Shown: in pieces, positions 51,201-63,900 of the stretch
How positions within the stretch are numbered: position 1 is the first letter of the stretch
How the letters are laid out: the number at the start of each line of letters is the position of its first letter
DNA from: Phallusia mammillata
Taxonomy: Eukaryota; Chordata; Ascidiacea; Phlebobranchia; Ascidiidae
Reading direction: 5' to 3'
Length of the DNA: 64,000 nucleotides
Assembly: GCA_003260075.1 (NCBI GenBank)
Contig: QLIY01000082.1
Location: 1 to 64,000 of the forward strand
Program-made: the position numbers and the translations under genes
Notes under the pieces: generated by a model
What the model saw: the letters and a program-made list of their open reading frames with translations, nothing else
What the model was told of the DNA's origin: nothing
Databases searched by the model: none

Positions 51201-53906
51201 GTCGGATCTGGCTTTGCTTCTTTCTTTACCTGACATAAAACAATTATTCAATTAAAATAATTCACAAATCCTGTTGGTAACAAAGTATAATACTTTTTGC
51301 ATATTTGTTTGGCATTTCTTAATTATTAAGTTTTATGTCAACTTGTAGAGATTTAGGTCACCGCAAAAGTGCTGTACTGATCTATCATAGTCAAAGATAC
51401 AAATAAATGTGTGCTTCAATTTTGTTTCGCAATAGAATAAAATTTTGTTTAAGAATTGTGCAAATGTTTGTAATAAAACAGATTATCTGAATGAAAGTGT
51501 CCTTCAAGCTACTTTTCAGTCCATATCTTTTTTTTCAGCTTTATCTCATAACAAAACTGCCCTACAAGAAAAATGACAATCAATAGGGATAGGTCGAGCC
51601 AGAACACGAGTACTCGGTAGAGAGCAACGCTATTTTTGATGTTTGGCCGAGCAGTTGCACAAACTGGCTGGAGTAATAACTTTGTATATTCATGCCCATT
51701 TATATGAACTAGTGTACGAAGGGGTATCCAAGAACAAATATGACTGTTTTATTAAGTGCGTCAGATGTTGGAATAACGTGTATTTCTGGTGTCACACCAC
51801 TGGAGACGTAAGGAGCCTATGAAAGCTACACATCTAGTGGGAAATTAGGAATGCTTGTGGTCACAATGCATTGCACATGCTCGGCCGACATTACTGTGGT
51901 GAGATGCTCAGTGTTTGACAAAACAGAACGGTTTCAGTTTTGGTACATCCCCAACAATCAATACATCCTCTCACACAACTCTTGTCCACAGTTATGCTTC
52001 AGTCTGTCAAACAACTTACCCGAGCTTTTCCAGATTTTGGTTTTAGCGATGGGTCGATCACAGGCACCACTCTAATCCCATGAGGGGAAGGTTTTGTCTC
52101 CATGCGTTCAACCAACTTGGCCTTTTGACCCCGACCTTTTCCGAGCACAGGTTTTTTGTCAGCTTGTTTAATCGCCATCATCATATCCTCGCGTTCCTTC
52201 TGTTCAACTTTCTGCAAGATATGAATTGTTGCTTTATTTATACAAGCAGTACTTTGACAAGCTTTTTTAAAACAAAATCAAGTTACCTCATGCTTACAAT
52301 ATGTACCAAAAAACTATGGTTTAAATACAGGTGACTGTTACAGGTGCAATGCATTGTTTTTGAAAAAAAAACAGTTAAAACCAAAAATGTCACGATTTTA
52401 TTAACATATGAACAGCAAAATGCTCAACAAAACACATAAAACCTGGCATGTGTGTTTTTCACATTTGATTAAAGGGCTTCATGCTTTTCTGGATCAACAA
52501 AAACTAATATATATATATTAAGTGCATTGGCTAAAAGGAATAACAAACCTCCAGCTCATCCATAAATTTGTTGAGATCATCCTCCCAGAGGTTAATCGGA
52601 GTTTTCAGTCTCAAATTTTCCAGTTCCTGCATCTTAGCATCTCTCTGTGGGCAAATATAACATCATTGATTTACACATAACCTTGTTTATGCTCGTACTG
52701 CTTGAGTTGGTTTATAAACCATAGAAAATTGGTTGGAAAACCCTGCTTTTAAAGCAAACAGCTCACACAACTAGATTTCTTTAATTTAGAGTTTCATTCT
52801 GAATTTTTACAGTTTAGAAAAGTGGAAAGCTGTGAGCAATTTTGGCCTTTAATTCTTGTAATTAATATGTATATACCATTTCCCTTTACTGGGATCAATT
52901 CATGCAGGCCAGTGAAAACAGCACAGTTGCATATAAATCATAGTAAGCCAAGAGGAGTTTGTGTCAAAAAGAAGGAGTTTACCTGTTTAAATGTGCCTAA
53001 TTACAACCTAATTACAAAAACGAATTTGGTTACATATCTATGTACAGGTGGCATACAAAAAATTACATAGCAGTAACAACGAAATTAGCAACAGTGACTA
53101 AACCATGTTTACCTGTTTGAGAAGGTCGTCCTTTCTCTCCTTGGACAAACTCCACAGCGGCATATTAAGGATGTAGTTGAAATCCGGGCCCTTCAAGTCT
53201 TCCTCTGTGTCAGTTTCATCTGCCTCAGTGTCTTGTTGTTCCGATGCCTGGAAATGTTGAAAGGATACGTCACAGCAAATACTTGGAGCCAAAAACATTA
53301 GTTAATGAGCAAAGGCATAGAATTTGTGAGCCAAAATAAAGCCATTCATACAAGCTTTACATTTACAATTTTTATGTAATAATGATCAAAAAATTAACAA
53401 CAAAAATGCTTCTGTGAAGAGAAACGAATGGGAATAGATGTGATCTTTACAGAAACACCCTCTGACTGGCATGTGCAAAAACGTTCACCAAGTATTGCAC
53501 AAACACAAGTAGCATATGTTCTGTTGCCTTTATTATACTATTCCACTACATAAATCTTTCGTTTGTGGTGCACAGCAACATACGAAAACGTTTTACACTT
53601 TGGGGGCCAGCAGGGTAAATACTGGGGTTATCAAGTCAAGCGAAGCAGATGGCACATCTACATGGCCATATCTACCATCTGTGAAAGTTTCATCCAAATC
53701 GGGGGGGGGGTGCTTCAAAATCTGGTATCGTCCCTCCACTATTAGTTAATGAGCAAAGGCATAGAATTTGTGAGTCAAAATGAAGCCATTCATACAAGCT
53801 TTACATTTACAATTTTTATGTAAGAATGATCAAAAAATTAACAACAAAAATGCTTCTGTGAGAGAAACGAATGGGAATAGATGTGATCTTTACAGAAACA
53901 CCCTCT

Positions 53907-53977
<71 letters not shown>

Positions 53978-56900
53978 AAAATCAAGATGTATCCCCTTCA
54001 GGGAAGGAGACCCATAATTCTAACCACTTTGTTATAAAATGCAGTTTGAGATCGGTAGTTGCACAACTTGATATTTTTGTAGTTACCAAACCAACAATGT
54101 TTCTTACCTTTTGTAAGGTTTCCTTCCAAACTTTCACGGGATCCGAATCATATTTGTTGTCGAGCAACATCTTGATGAGAATCTTCTTGGCCTTGTTGAC
54201 TATGGAGAAAAATTTCCACTTAATCAGATTCAGTTAAGTGTAATTTTATACCAAATAATTTTACTTACAAATACACATAACGCTCAAAAAGATTGGCAAA
54301 CAATCAGTGTCAGTGTGATCAATTATTTAAGAAACAGAAATATTTAATTTTGCCTTAAGAAGGCATTGACAGTTTGTGTCTTAATCAAATCGAACAACCG
54401 CTCTTCTTGAGTATATTTTGTATATTTGATAAAAGAAGACAGATCCGTCGGTCACCACCCTGTTACACAGACCGATTTCATGTAGTCTGTTTTGACGTTT
54501 GCACTTTTACTTACAGATTGTGATTTTGCCTTCAATCTTTTCCAAAATAAATCTCGCTTGGTTTGAAAGTTTCTTCGATTCAGCCGTCAACAAACCGAGC
54601 AGGAAATCTTTTCGTTTTGTGTAAAGCTGAACTCGGAGATTGTAAAACTGTTTGAAGATCTCTGTTGTGCTGTTGAACTTTCGAAGACATCCAAATTCAT
54701 CAAACATCACCTGAAAAATTAATTTGTTGAAATCAAAGTAAAAAATAACAGACAAAGTTTTTGGCAGAATGAAGGAAAGATAGTTATGAGAAGTCATCAT
54801 CATTCAGGGTCAGTGTCGGTTTTGTAATTTAAACAAATGGCTATGTTATAGTGTTGGGCAGCAATCAGAAGCATAGGATTGTCTGTCAATATCGCTAAAA
54901 CGCGCAATTAGTTTAATAGAGACTTGAAAATTACCCACCCATTGTCCAAACTTTGTTTGCTAGGGTGCTTGTTTTTTGGCAATTGTTATAAGTTCAACAT
55001 TGTACAGTAGGGAGTTGTGCTTTGTGAGGGGCATGCACGTTTTTTTCCTGATTTATACCGACATAGTAATCTGACATATTTCTGTTATGGAGAAATGAAC
55101 TGTTGTGGATAATAATTCAAGGACTGTATTGTAACAGAAGGTTTGGTTATATGTAGGTAGATGGCTTGTCATAATTCTCACATTTGAACTTAACAAAAGT
55201 TTTGCAAAAGCAGCAATAAATTATAAGCTTACTCAACCCTTTTTTACTAAACACAACAAACTAGCAACGTACCATTGTGTTTTGGCAAGTAATGGTTGTC
55301 TGCAAGTTGAGGAATTTGTGCAAGCCCTTCCTCTCGATATCTCTCAGTTTTTGCTCGGACATTTTAACAATAAACCTCACACTGACGTCAGTGTTGTATT
55401 CCTTGTATTCGGACAACTGAGGCGTAACTTTATCCGTTCCCACCACTAGAGGCTCCAGCACATTTTCCTTATACGGCTGAAAAACAGGATATTTTGATTT
55501 GAAAACTTGTAAATATGTTTTAGGTCATAAACCAGTGGTGGGATTCAGCTGGTTTGCACCGGTTCTATAGAATCGTCTAACGAAATTTTATGAGAACAGC
55601 GAACCGGTTAACATTACTGGTTACTGTCAATGGACTTTTTGTAAGGGGGGGGGGGATAAGCTAAAAAAGCTGAACATAAAATGGTTTAAACATTAATATT
55701 AAACATTAAAAAAAAACAGCGATTTTGTCAAGTTTGTCATAGAATCAAAATAACATTTACATTCACTTCTGGTATAAAGTTGTTTTTTCAGTTTGCCCTT
55801 TCGATATTTAAAACAGATTCAAGTGGTAGACAACAAAACCCTATAAAATCGTTTTGACTCACAATAGATTAATCTAAGAATTGAGTTGCAAGGTAAATAT
55901 TGATGATTTTGACAAACCTGTGTCCATGTTTTGATCGGGAGTTCACTAATTTCCACTGTGTTGTCGTCCAATATAGAAGCTTCTCCGTTCACAACAAACT
56001 TGTTGGGTTCAAGCTCCTCAATTGTGCCTTTGAAGTTCTTGTAACTAGGCAGCTGGAATTTAAAAAATGTGGAAATGTTTTAGTGTTGATTGAGGAAAGT
56101 TAATAAAAATCCCGTCAATGAAAAAAAGATGCCACATAATATTAAGTATATAAGCTATTGCTGCCAGGCATAATATCAAGTTTTTCCTTTTCACAGCATT
56201 GTGATTTTGTGCCTTAACTTCTGTTCATTCTGTTCAAAATAGCTACGGGGGGGGGGTCATAAACTAATGCACAATTGTTAAATCTTACTGCAATATCAAC
56301 AAAAATACAATATGTTACCTTTACAATGCATAATTTTAAATTTATTATGTGTTATTGCTGCAAGATAGGCTAAAAAAGTTTTGGTGAACAAAAAAATGTG
56401 AAATTGAAAACAGGTGGAAGTTTACTCACAACAGGTTAATTTAGGAATTATGTCATAAGCTGCAAAGTAGAGTGATATTATTTGGATATTTATTTCACCT
56501 GTGTCCATGTTTTGATCGGGAGTTCACTAATTTCCACTGTGTTGTCGTCCAATATAGAAGCTTCTCCGTTCACAACAAACTTGTTGGGTTCAAGCTCCTC
56601 AATTGTGCCTTTGAAGTTCTTGTAACTAGGCAGCTGGAATTTAAAAAATGTGGAAATGTTTTAGTGTTGATTGAGGAAAGTTAATAGAAATCCCGCTGCC
56701 AGGCATAATATCAAGTTTTTCCTTTTCACAGCATTTGTGATTTTGTGCCTTAACTTCTGTTCATTCTGTTCAAAATAGCTACAAACTGTAACTTATGGTA
56801 AAAAATCATCATGATGCTTAATAATGGTTTTGCTTCTTTCATACTTGGACTTGGTGTTTTTATTATCAATTTTTATGAAATTTTAAGTTGATACAGATGG

Positions 56901-59900
56901 TGTTACACGAATGGCTATGTTGGGTAGCTGGCATTACCCTTATCAAGGTGCCCTGAATAAGATGTCAAAACGTCAGATGACTTTTTATAATTGCCAGTTG
57001 AGCAAGAAGAAAAATTTATAAAATATGCCATGCATCGACACCATATTCATAGAGTCTTAATCTAACCATGGGCAAAGGATCCTCTCCTCTCATCATTCTT
57101 CGACAGTTTTCTACAACTTCACGAATATCGTGGTTGGGAACTCTCGTCGACCAGCCTGTTCCAATTCCCTCCGTTCCGTTCACAAGCACAGTTGGAATAA
57201 TCGGACAATACCTATGTTCGAAACAGGACTGTGAATTTGCACAGATAGATTTTTGGTAACAACTGCAGAAAACCACAACCTACCACGAAGGCTCAACTTT
57301 TTGGTTGTCGTCATAGAGCCAGTTAAGCAAGTTGTCATCTAAGGTGTTGAAAAGATGTCTTGCAAGTGGGCTGGAAAAATATATGTATGAATATTTAAAT
57401 TGTTAATATAACATAGAAACCAAATTATCAATCAAAAATCATGTAGAAATTTTGAAGTGAAACGACAAAAAAAGACAAATACAATTTTTTAAAAGCAAAC
57501 CAAAACAGCTGTTAACTTGCTTGATTATAACCTAAAAGAATGTTACTAATTTATAACTTGACATAACTATACGTAACGTTTATACAACATGCATTATTCT
57601 TTAATGTAAATCACAGGTATTTGAGGGGTCTACACATGTCATGGTGCTACTGGAATATTACTTGCTGTGCACTGAATCTTTTGTTCTCTTTTTAGGGTGG
57701 TCAGCAAAATATTTCCTGGCTCAAACCAGTTCGTTGACTTATACTGTACATAGTATGTGAATGCAAACATAATAAGATGGTGACAACAGAAACTGTCGGA
57801 ATGCTAAACAAAAGTAACGACTGTGGGTGGCAAGTCACCTGAGCATGGTAAATATATAACGAGGGGATGCAGCATCTTTCCCTCCATGGAGTCTTGTACC
57901 AAACTGTCCGATAGGTTGCAGTAAGTTCAAGTTGTTTGATCCGACAAAGTTTTGCGCCATGTTTATGATTGTGGTCATAAGCGATGTCTAAAATTGGAAA
58001 GTAAAATCTTTGCTAAGCTTCAAAATGTTTACAGGCAACATATAAGATGAAGCTGTAACTAATGAGATACTGCAAATCAAACCTAATATTAAAAATAAGT
58101 TACATCCTATTTTCGGCATGCCTGATTTAGCTGCACTGATGATGGCATTAGCATTTGTTTGGTAATAGCGCTTTAAAAGCAGGATGTCTCTTATTGGATT
58201 CATACACTCCCATGAATTTAGTTGAAAAAAAAAACCCAACTAGGAATAACAATCAGCATTTTTGTAAAGTTTTATCCCGAAATCTATACAGATATTGTAC
58301 TAAACATATATTCACCTCTCCATGGTGATAGGCCGACAGCTCAGCCACAGAACCAGCAAGTTGTGCAACTTTTACTTCGCGTTTGTCGTTTCGACGCAAG
58401 CATGTGTACAACACTTTCCTCTGGCCGGGTTTCAGCCCTGTGATAAAACAAATATATTTGAAACAGTGTAATGTTCTTGTCATACAAAAAACGGCTATTT
58501 CCTGATAAAAGCAAATTGACCATAATGAAAAAAAACAGTTGCTCCTAAGCATTATTCCCAGGACCTACTATTTCAGTCATTGGCGTAACTCATTTATTTG
58601 CAAATCGGTTCGCAGAAATTTTATATTCTGGTTAATCGCTTACAAAATAATGGTGAATGCATAGGAAGTGACATAAATTGTTGGTGTTTTGTGACATGAT
58701 AAAAAACAACTGGTTAATAGTGTCGTCGGAAAAAACACAAAGACAACCAAAATTTTTGACAATCATTTCTACTTTAACATTTAAACAAATGTGCAGTATT
58801 TATGTCGTGCGATTAACTAACTAGCAATGGCAAAATATATTAAAGCAAATGTGTCACTATTTCTATGTCCTACCATCAACTAATGATGGAACAGAAATGG
58901 CGTTTTGTGACATGATAAAAAAGTAACTCATCAATAGTCTGAATTGTAAAAAGCAAAAATACATAGTATATCCCCTACCAGTTTTTTTAAGGTTTGGTTT
59001 GGGTGACCGCTAATTAGTTTTAAGAGACCGCAAGTGTTTCATTTAAATACCAAAAAATAGCCTCATTTGCTTAAACGAAATTTTGGGAAATCGCTGGNAA
59101 ATTTTGGGAAACCGCTGGAGAAATTTGGGGGACAGTTTCGGTCCCCCAAAACACCTTAAAAAAAACACTGTCCCCTACTATCAACTAATGTCACAAAATA
59201 TCTAAGTAAACGTGTAGTGTTCATAACGTTCCATGTCCTACCATCAACTAACGACGGAACAGATCGCTCCAAATCCGTGCATGAAAACATAACAAGTTCC
59301 TTGTTGACAAAATCCTTAAAGGTAAGATGACGTGTGTCGGCAGAATAAAGATCGGCTCCCGGTTCCGGCCGTTCGTCAATCCGACATCGTCTACGCTCCT
59401 CCATGTAATTGGTCAGCCACTCTTTACGATCATCGGCTCGTTTTTTGTTGAAAGCCTGACAGAAAAAATGTAGGGCTCAACAAAATATACATGAACAAAT
59501 ATCCAGAATAGCTGCTGAAATCAGATAGCATCAGTGGTAAACCCATAAAAAACTGGATCACTGTATGGCCTGCATAGAAGCTTCAGGGCTGATCCAAGTA
59601 TTGAATTAATTAATTACAGGTCGAGCTGGCGAACACCTACTACGAAGCTAACATGTGCAGCATACGAGGCAGGCAATGGTGCTTGTGACTGGACTCAGTT
59701 GGCAGAAAGTGAGTTCTGGAAGGCCAGATTCCTATGTCTTGCTTTATGGGATGCTTGGGAGACCGACTTCATTCGGTATGAGGACTTTAATAGGCCTGGC
59801 ATACTAGGATTTATATATGAGTGTGCCGTGATCGCTGGTCTGTGTGAACGCTTCAGGGTTAATCCCAGTTATGAATTTATGTTCATTAAAATTATTTACT

Positions 59901-62900
59901 TCTAAATTATCATCATTAGTAGAGAGATAGAACATGAGTTCTTGCCATAAACACTCCTTTTTGCTTGAATGGTATATAACTGTTAATAAAATATTCCTGG
60001 CAACAACACAACATTGATATTCTTACCATGTCAATCGTGTGGTCGTCTTCTGGTCCGGAATATTTGAAACGGACACGATGACGATTCATGTCGGCAAAAT
60101 AAGCTTTCGCTTCCTTGGACGTAGACGTTCCCAAACCTAGGGTGGTAAAAAAAGAAACAAAAATATTAGAAAATGATTACAGCCAAATCCAGATAATTGC
60201 ATAACCAAATTGTCATTATATAAGCTATTGCTGCCAGGCATAATAAAAAGTTTGTAGAGCTCTTCTGGCAAATGTATTTTTAACGTTACAACGCAACGAA
60301 AACACTGCAGGCCTAATTGTCATTAACTAAGTTATGCAAATCACCAGATTTTTCTGCTCAACAAAGATTAAACATCATTTTTTTGATGAAATTATAGTTG
60401 TGAACAGACCCATGTATAGTGTTCCCAAAGACAGAAGGCCAACATTAATTTAATTTTGGAGGGACAAGTCCTGAATCAAATACCTTTGTAGTACTTTGTC
60501 TTCCACGATTTTGCATTTTCTGTTGAGTTTTTCCAATCCTCAAACTCAGGAACTGTGTAGAATGAGAGAACTTGCTGGCCTTTCGTGACTTTTACGATCG
60601 GAGTAATGAACTCTTCCAAAACTCTGAAACAATTTATCACAGTCAGGGTTGAAAAGATGCAACTTTCTGAAAAAACTAACTTAAGTAAATCCCATAAGTA
60701 GTGACACTTAAATGAAATATTAAACAAAACCAATCAAATTTCACATGCACATTATTACACTTTTAACACATTACATGTCTTGCGAAACCTAGTTATGTTA
60801 TAACCCTGGTTGTACGAATATGTTTTGTACCATCATTTGTTAAGCTATTCAACAATTTACTCTCCCTTCTGTGCGGTCTATTCCTATATTTTTTAGACCA
60901 CACAGCATTTAAATAAAATGTAGTTCAATTTTTTCTTTAACTTTTGGAAATTTTATCACAGCAACATGCAGCTAACAATCAAGTAAATACGATACCTTCT
61001 CTGCAGCATATTTGGCCAATTGCTGTGGATGAAATTGATGAGAAGTCCTTTAATGTGAGATCCGTCGTGATCCTGGATGACAACAAAACAGCCCAGTGGT
61101 AAGCAGTGCATATAACATAATAAGAAACTTATGTAAGAAAGCATAAAAGTTTCAGCAAATGCAAAAGGCTGTGACATTTTGGTTACTTCAAAAGGATGTC
61201 CACAGTAAAAGGTTAAAACAGGCCAGTTTGGGATTTTGTATGCAATAAAACAGACCTTTGATTACTGGCTATTGCAGTGGTTCCCAACCAGGAAGGAATT
61301 TACTTTAATTTTTACATGTGGTTTGTAAATAAACACTTTAGCGGGGGGGGGGTACTTATGTTAGAAAGCATAAAAGTTTCAGCAAAAAAGTCGTAAAAAT
61401 CGTAGGTTACTTCAGAAGGATCACAGCGAAAAGGTTAATTGGTTACAGTTTGGGATTTTGTATGAAATAAAATAGACCTTTGATTACCGGCTATCGCAGT
61501 TGTTCCCAACCGGGAGGAATTTACAACTTATAAAAAAAAATAAACACTTCAGCTCTGGGAATATACTGTGCAGCATACAAATGGTGCTTGTGATTCAACA
61601 AGTATGATGAGCATTAACAGAGTATACTGCTTGGCCTAATGCCTGCATCACAAATTTGCTTAAGTTTATTAGGGGGGGGGGGGATACAACCTGTGCATTT
61701 CATAAAGACCAAATTTATGGTTTAGCATCTCCTATGTAGTCTATTGGAGAGGAATGAAAATGTTTTGAATTGTTAAGCGAGGAATTCTTCACTAAAGGTT
61801 GGGAACTACTGGTATATTGGACGTTATTTCCAGATTACTGTGGTAAATTCTATGAAAGGTGCAAGTGTAAGCATTATGGTTGGTCTCTATAGACACTTGA
61901 GTGCTGATCTCAGTTATGAATGCATGTTTATCTTAACAGATTACTGGCCAATCTGGCGATTCCCTACTACGAAGCTGACATGTGCAGCATACAAATGGTG
62001 CTTGTGATTCAACAAGTATGAGCATTAACAGAGTGTACTGCTTGGCCTAATGCCTGCATCACAAATTTGCTTAAGTTTATTAGAGTTGCTGATTAGAATC
62101 TCGCAATTATTTATTTCACCTGATCTGTCATAATCATTAACTTTCCGTATCGCAAAGTCTTCAATTCTTCGTCACTTTCATATTTCTTTCCATATTTCAG
62201 TCCCATAATTTTGATGATGTTGTTAATCTCAGCATTGCCCATGATCTGCAAAACACAAGACTATGTTGTTGTCCGAAACCAAAATGGTTTTTAAAACCTT
62301 AGATCAGTGGTTCTCAAAACTTTTTAATCATGCGGAGCATTAAAAAACTGAAATTTACTTCCGCGGCACACTTCGCAGGTAAACAGAACAAAAGTTGTTC
62401 AAAGAGGGGGGGGGGACAAAACACAAGACTATGCTGTTGTCCGAAACCAAAATGTTTCCAAAACCTTAGATAGTTGAATATTTAAACAAATAAATCCCGT
62501 TAATTAAATACATATATAACCATTTCGTATTAACTTTTTTATGCAGTTTAAAGGTAATTTTCTGGACAATTTCCTTGCAAATAATTTGCTTTCTGATCTC
62601 TATGTAAGAAAATGGAGTGTATACCGTTAACTTAAATGACCACATTTATCAGTTAGCTCAGTGGTTCTTAACCTTTTTTCGGGGGGGGGGTGTGGTGGGT
62701 TAGGATGCTTTTCATTACGAATGACAAAAATATGAGCTGTAAAAAGTTGTTATGCACATCAGAATTTCGTCATGAAGTTCAATAACACCAAGAACTGTTT
62801 GCACTTAAAATTAGGAAATATTTCGCGGCACACTTGTAAATCTCTCACGTCACACTAGTGTGCCGTGGCACACAGTTTGAGAACCACTGCCTTAGATAGT

Positions 62901-63900
62901 TGAATATTTAAACAAATGAATACCAATAATTAAATACACAACCATTTTGTATTAACTTTTTTATGCAATTTAAAGGTAATGCAATTTTCTGGACAATTTC
63001 CTTGCAAATAAGTTGTTTTCTGATTTCTATGTAAGTAAATGGAGTGTATACAATTAACTTAAATGACCTCATTTATCAGCTAGCTAGACAATTACAAGCA
63101 GGTTAATCGAGAGAGCAGTTTATCAATAATCTTGTTGTTCGACTTGAGTCTAAACTGCTAAGTATATGCAGATGAAATTTGTTTTATCGCATAATCTGTT
63201 TAATAGCATAGTGGTGATCATAAATCTTAACCTAGGCTGGTTAAAATTATTTAGTAACTGCATAAAAAAGCTTGGCAAACCAGGCACGCGATAAACTGGA
63301 TTAGTCTGGAGTATTTCGGTTACCTGAGAATGAGAAGCATCTCGGACGTTGAGAAGTTTACCACGCAGAGGGAATACTCCATATTTATCTCGGCCCACAA
63401 TTGAGAGACCAGAAACAGCCAATGTTTTGGCTGAATCTCCCTCCGTTAATATAAGGGTACAACCAAGAGAATGCTTCGTCCCTGCGTCATTGGCATCATC
63501 CAGTTTTGGAACTCCTGTAATAAGAGATTTTGGTCAGAAGTTCTTTTGGACACATAAGTCAGTTATAGTGGCTAGTTGGTACAAGAAAAATAGCAAATTT
63601 TAGGCCAAGTTATGACTAAACAAAAACCATACATCACTATTATTCAGTGTTTGCTTGTGGTTGTTACGGGCAGAAAAAATACTGCAGTGTAGCTGTACAG
63701 TGTTTATGTTAGAAATAGGTCTGAGCATAGTGCATGATTTTTAGGTTTTAATCAAAGATTTAGATTAAAAGCCACATAATCACAACAAACATCGAACCTT
63801 TAAGTTTGTTGGATTTTGTGGCAGATTTCTTTTGCAGCTGACTCTGAGCTTTAAACTTGACCCAGTTCATAATATTGTCCACAATTCCACTGCTACTGGC
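48038..63900 (-). CDS. TOP2: DNA topoisomerase II, C-terminal 1,112 residues (5' exons beyond window)
   Basis: Twenty-six exons with perfect phase continuity: 63900-63798, 63514-63324, 62245-62120, 61072-60996, 60623-60484, 60136-60027, 59455-59242, 58437-58316, 57987-57839, 57370-57284, 57211-57067, 56633-56499 (duplicate 56052-55918), 55476-55273, 54710-54515, 54199-54108, 53247-53113, 52645-52550, 52211-52020, 51229-51139, 50726-50670, 50429-50295, 49689-49602, 49344-49260, 48935-48851, 48779-48712 and 48253-48038 (stop 48040-48038). Type IIA topoisomerase passes one duplex through another in the nucleus. Visible: end of transducer ([11 protein letters not shown]); TOPRIM EGDSAK and [12 protein letters not shown]; winged-helix catalytic Tyr in SPRYIF (codon 57858-57856); GTEGIGTGW; coiled-coil/C-gate [15 protein letters not shown]; then an acidic/basic disordered tail ending [12 protein letters not shown]. 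Vertebrates have A and B paralogues; a single invertebrate TOP2 is assumed. The ATPase half is off the right edge. Confidence 0.95.
49762..50106. mobile_element. MITE, CAGTGGTGGGATTCAGC family
   Basis: TAGTGGTGGGATTCAGC ... AATCCCACCACTG with an 8-bp duplication GATCAAAC (49754-49761, 50107-50114). It lies in a TOP2 intron. Confidence 0.88.
53281..53908. repeat. Duplicated intronic segment with poly-G junctions
   Basis: 53300-53467 is repeated at 53743-53908 with a few differences. The second copy stops at the same point and runs into the long G tract. An intervening piece contains a MITE end of the 18237 family and a 10-G run (53701-53710). Allelic copies joined by assembly are the simplest reading. 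Confidence 0.7.
53909..53976. repeat. 68-base poly-G tract
   Basis: An uninterrupted G run inside a TOP2 intron, immediately after the duplicated segment. Such a tract would be hard to clone or sequence and is probably wholly or partly artefactual. Confidence 0.95.
55533..55644. mobile_element. Half of a CAGTGGTGGGATTCAGC-family MITE, cut by poly-G
   Basis: The left half matches the element at 49762 up to ...ggactttttgtaa, then a 10-G run replaces the remainder. No right end follows. Confidence 0.7.
55918..56052 (-). CDS. TOP2: TOP2 exon, second copy
   Basis: Encodes [18 protein letters not shown] through [11 protein letters not shown], 135 bp, phase 0-0. It is identical in coding sequence to 56499-56633. 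Its donor is gtttgt while the other copy has gtgaaa. Flanking intron sequence is also duplicated and a poly-G run (56247-56256) lies between. Confidence 0.6.
56499..56633 (-). CDS. TOP2: TOP2 exon, first copy
   Basis: Same 45 codons as 55918-56052. One copy is needed for a normal TOP2 and joins in frame to the exon before (ending GEDPLPM) and after (starting PYKENVLEP). Two copies in series would duplicate 45 residues without a frameshift. Confidence 0.65.
57839..57987 (-). CDS. TOP2: TOP2 exon with the catalytic tyrosine
   Basis: Reads [20 protein letters not shown], then [20 protein letters not shown]. The Tyr of PRYIF (57858-57856) is the residue that forms the covalent 5' link to DNA in type IIA enzymes. 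Confidence 0.92.
58861..58897 (-). pseudogene. Degenerate copy of a TOP2 exon end
   Basis: The stretch ATGTCCTACCATCAACTAAT and following bases repeats the 3' end and donor of the exon at 59242, with changes. A further trace lies near 59165. It is a non-coding local duplication inside the intron. Confidence 0.45.
61275..61811. mobile_element. hAT (Buster-type) MITE containing poly-G-joined duplicates
   Basis: CAGTGGTTCCCAACC at 61275 and GGTTGGGAACTACTG at 61797-61811, with flanks GGCTATTG and GTATATTG (6 of 8). Inside, 61353-61520 repeats 61123-61310, and two G runs (61343-61352, 61672-61683) mark the joins. Confidence 0.6.
62305..62889. mobile_element. hAT (Buster-type) MITE with an empty-site copy embedded
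   Basis: Ends CAGTGGTTCTCAAAA and TTTGAGAACCACTG, with an 8-bp duplication CCTTAGAT (62297-62304, 62890-62897). Between the G runs 62406-62415 and 62681-62690 lies a copy of the flanking DNA reading ccttagatagttgaa without the element. Confidence 0.8.
63324..63514 (-). CDS. TOP2: TOP2 exon with TOPRIM EGDSAK motif
   Basis: Contains [20 protein letters not shown], whose Glu is the general acid/base of the TOPRIM fold, and [17 protein letters not shown]. Confidence 0.92.

Noticed and set aside
53909..53976. G-quadruplex or telomere-like element
   Set aside because: A pure G run without spaced repeats, located at a duplicate junction, is better explained as an assembly artefact.
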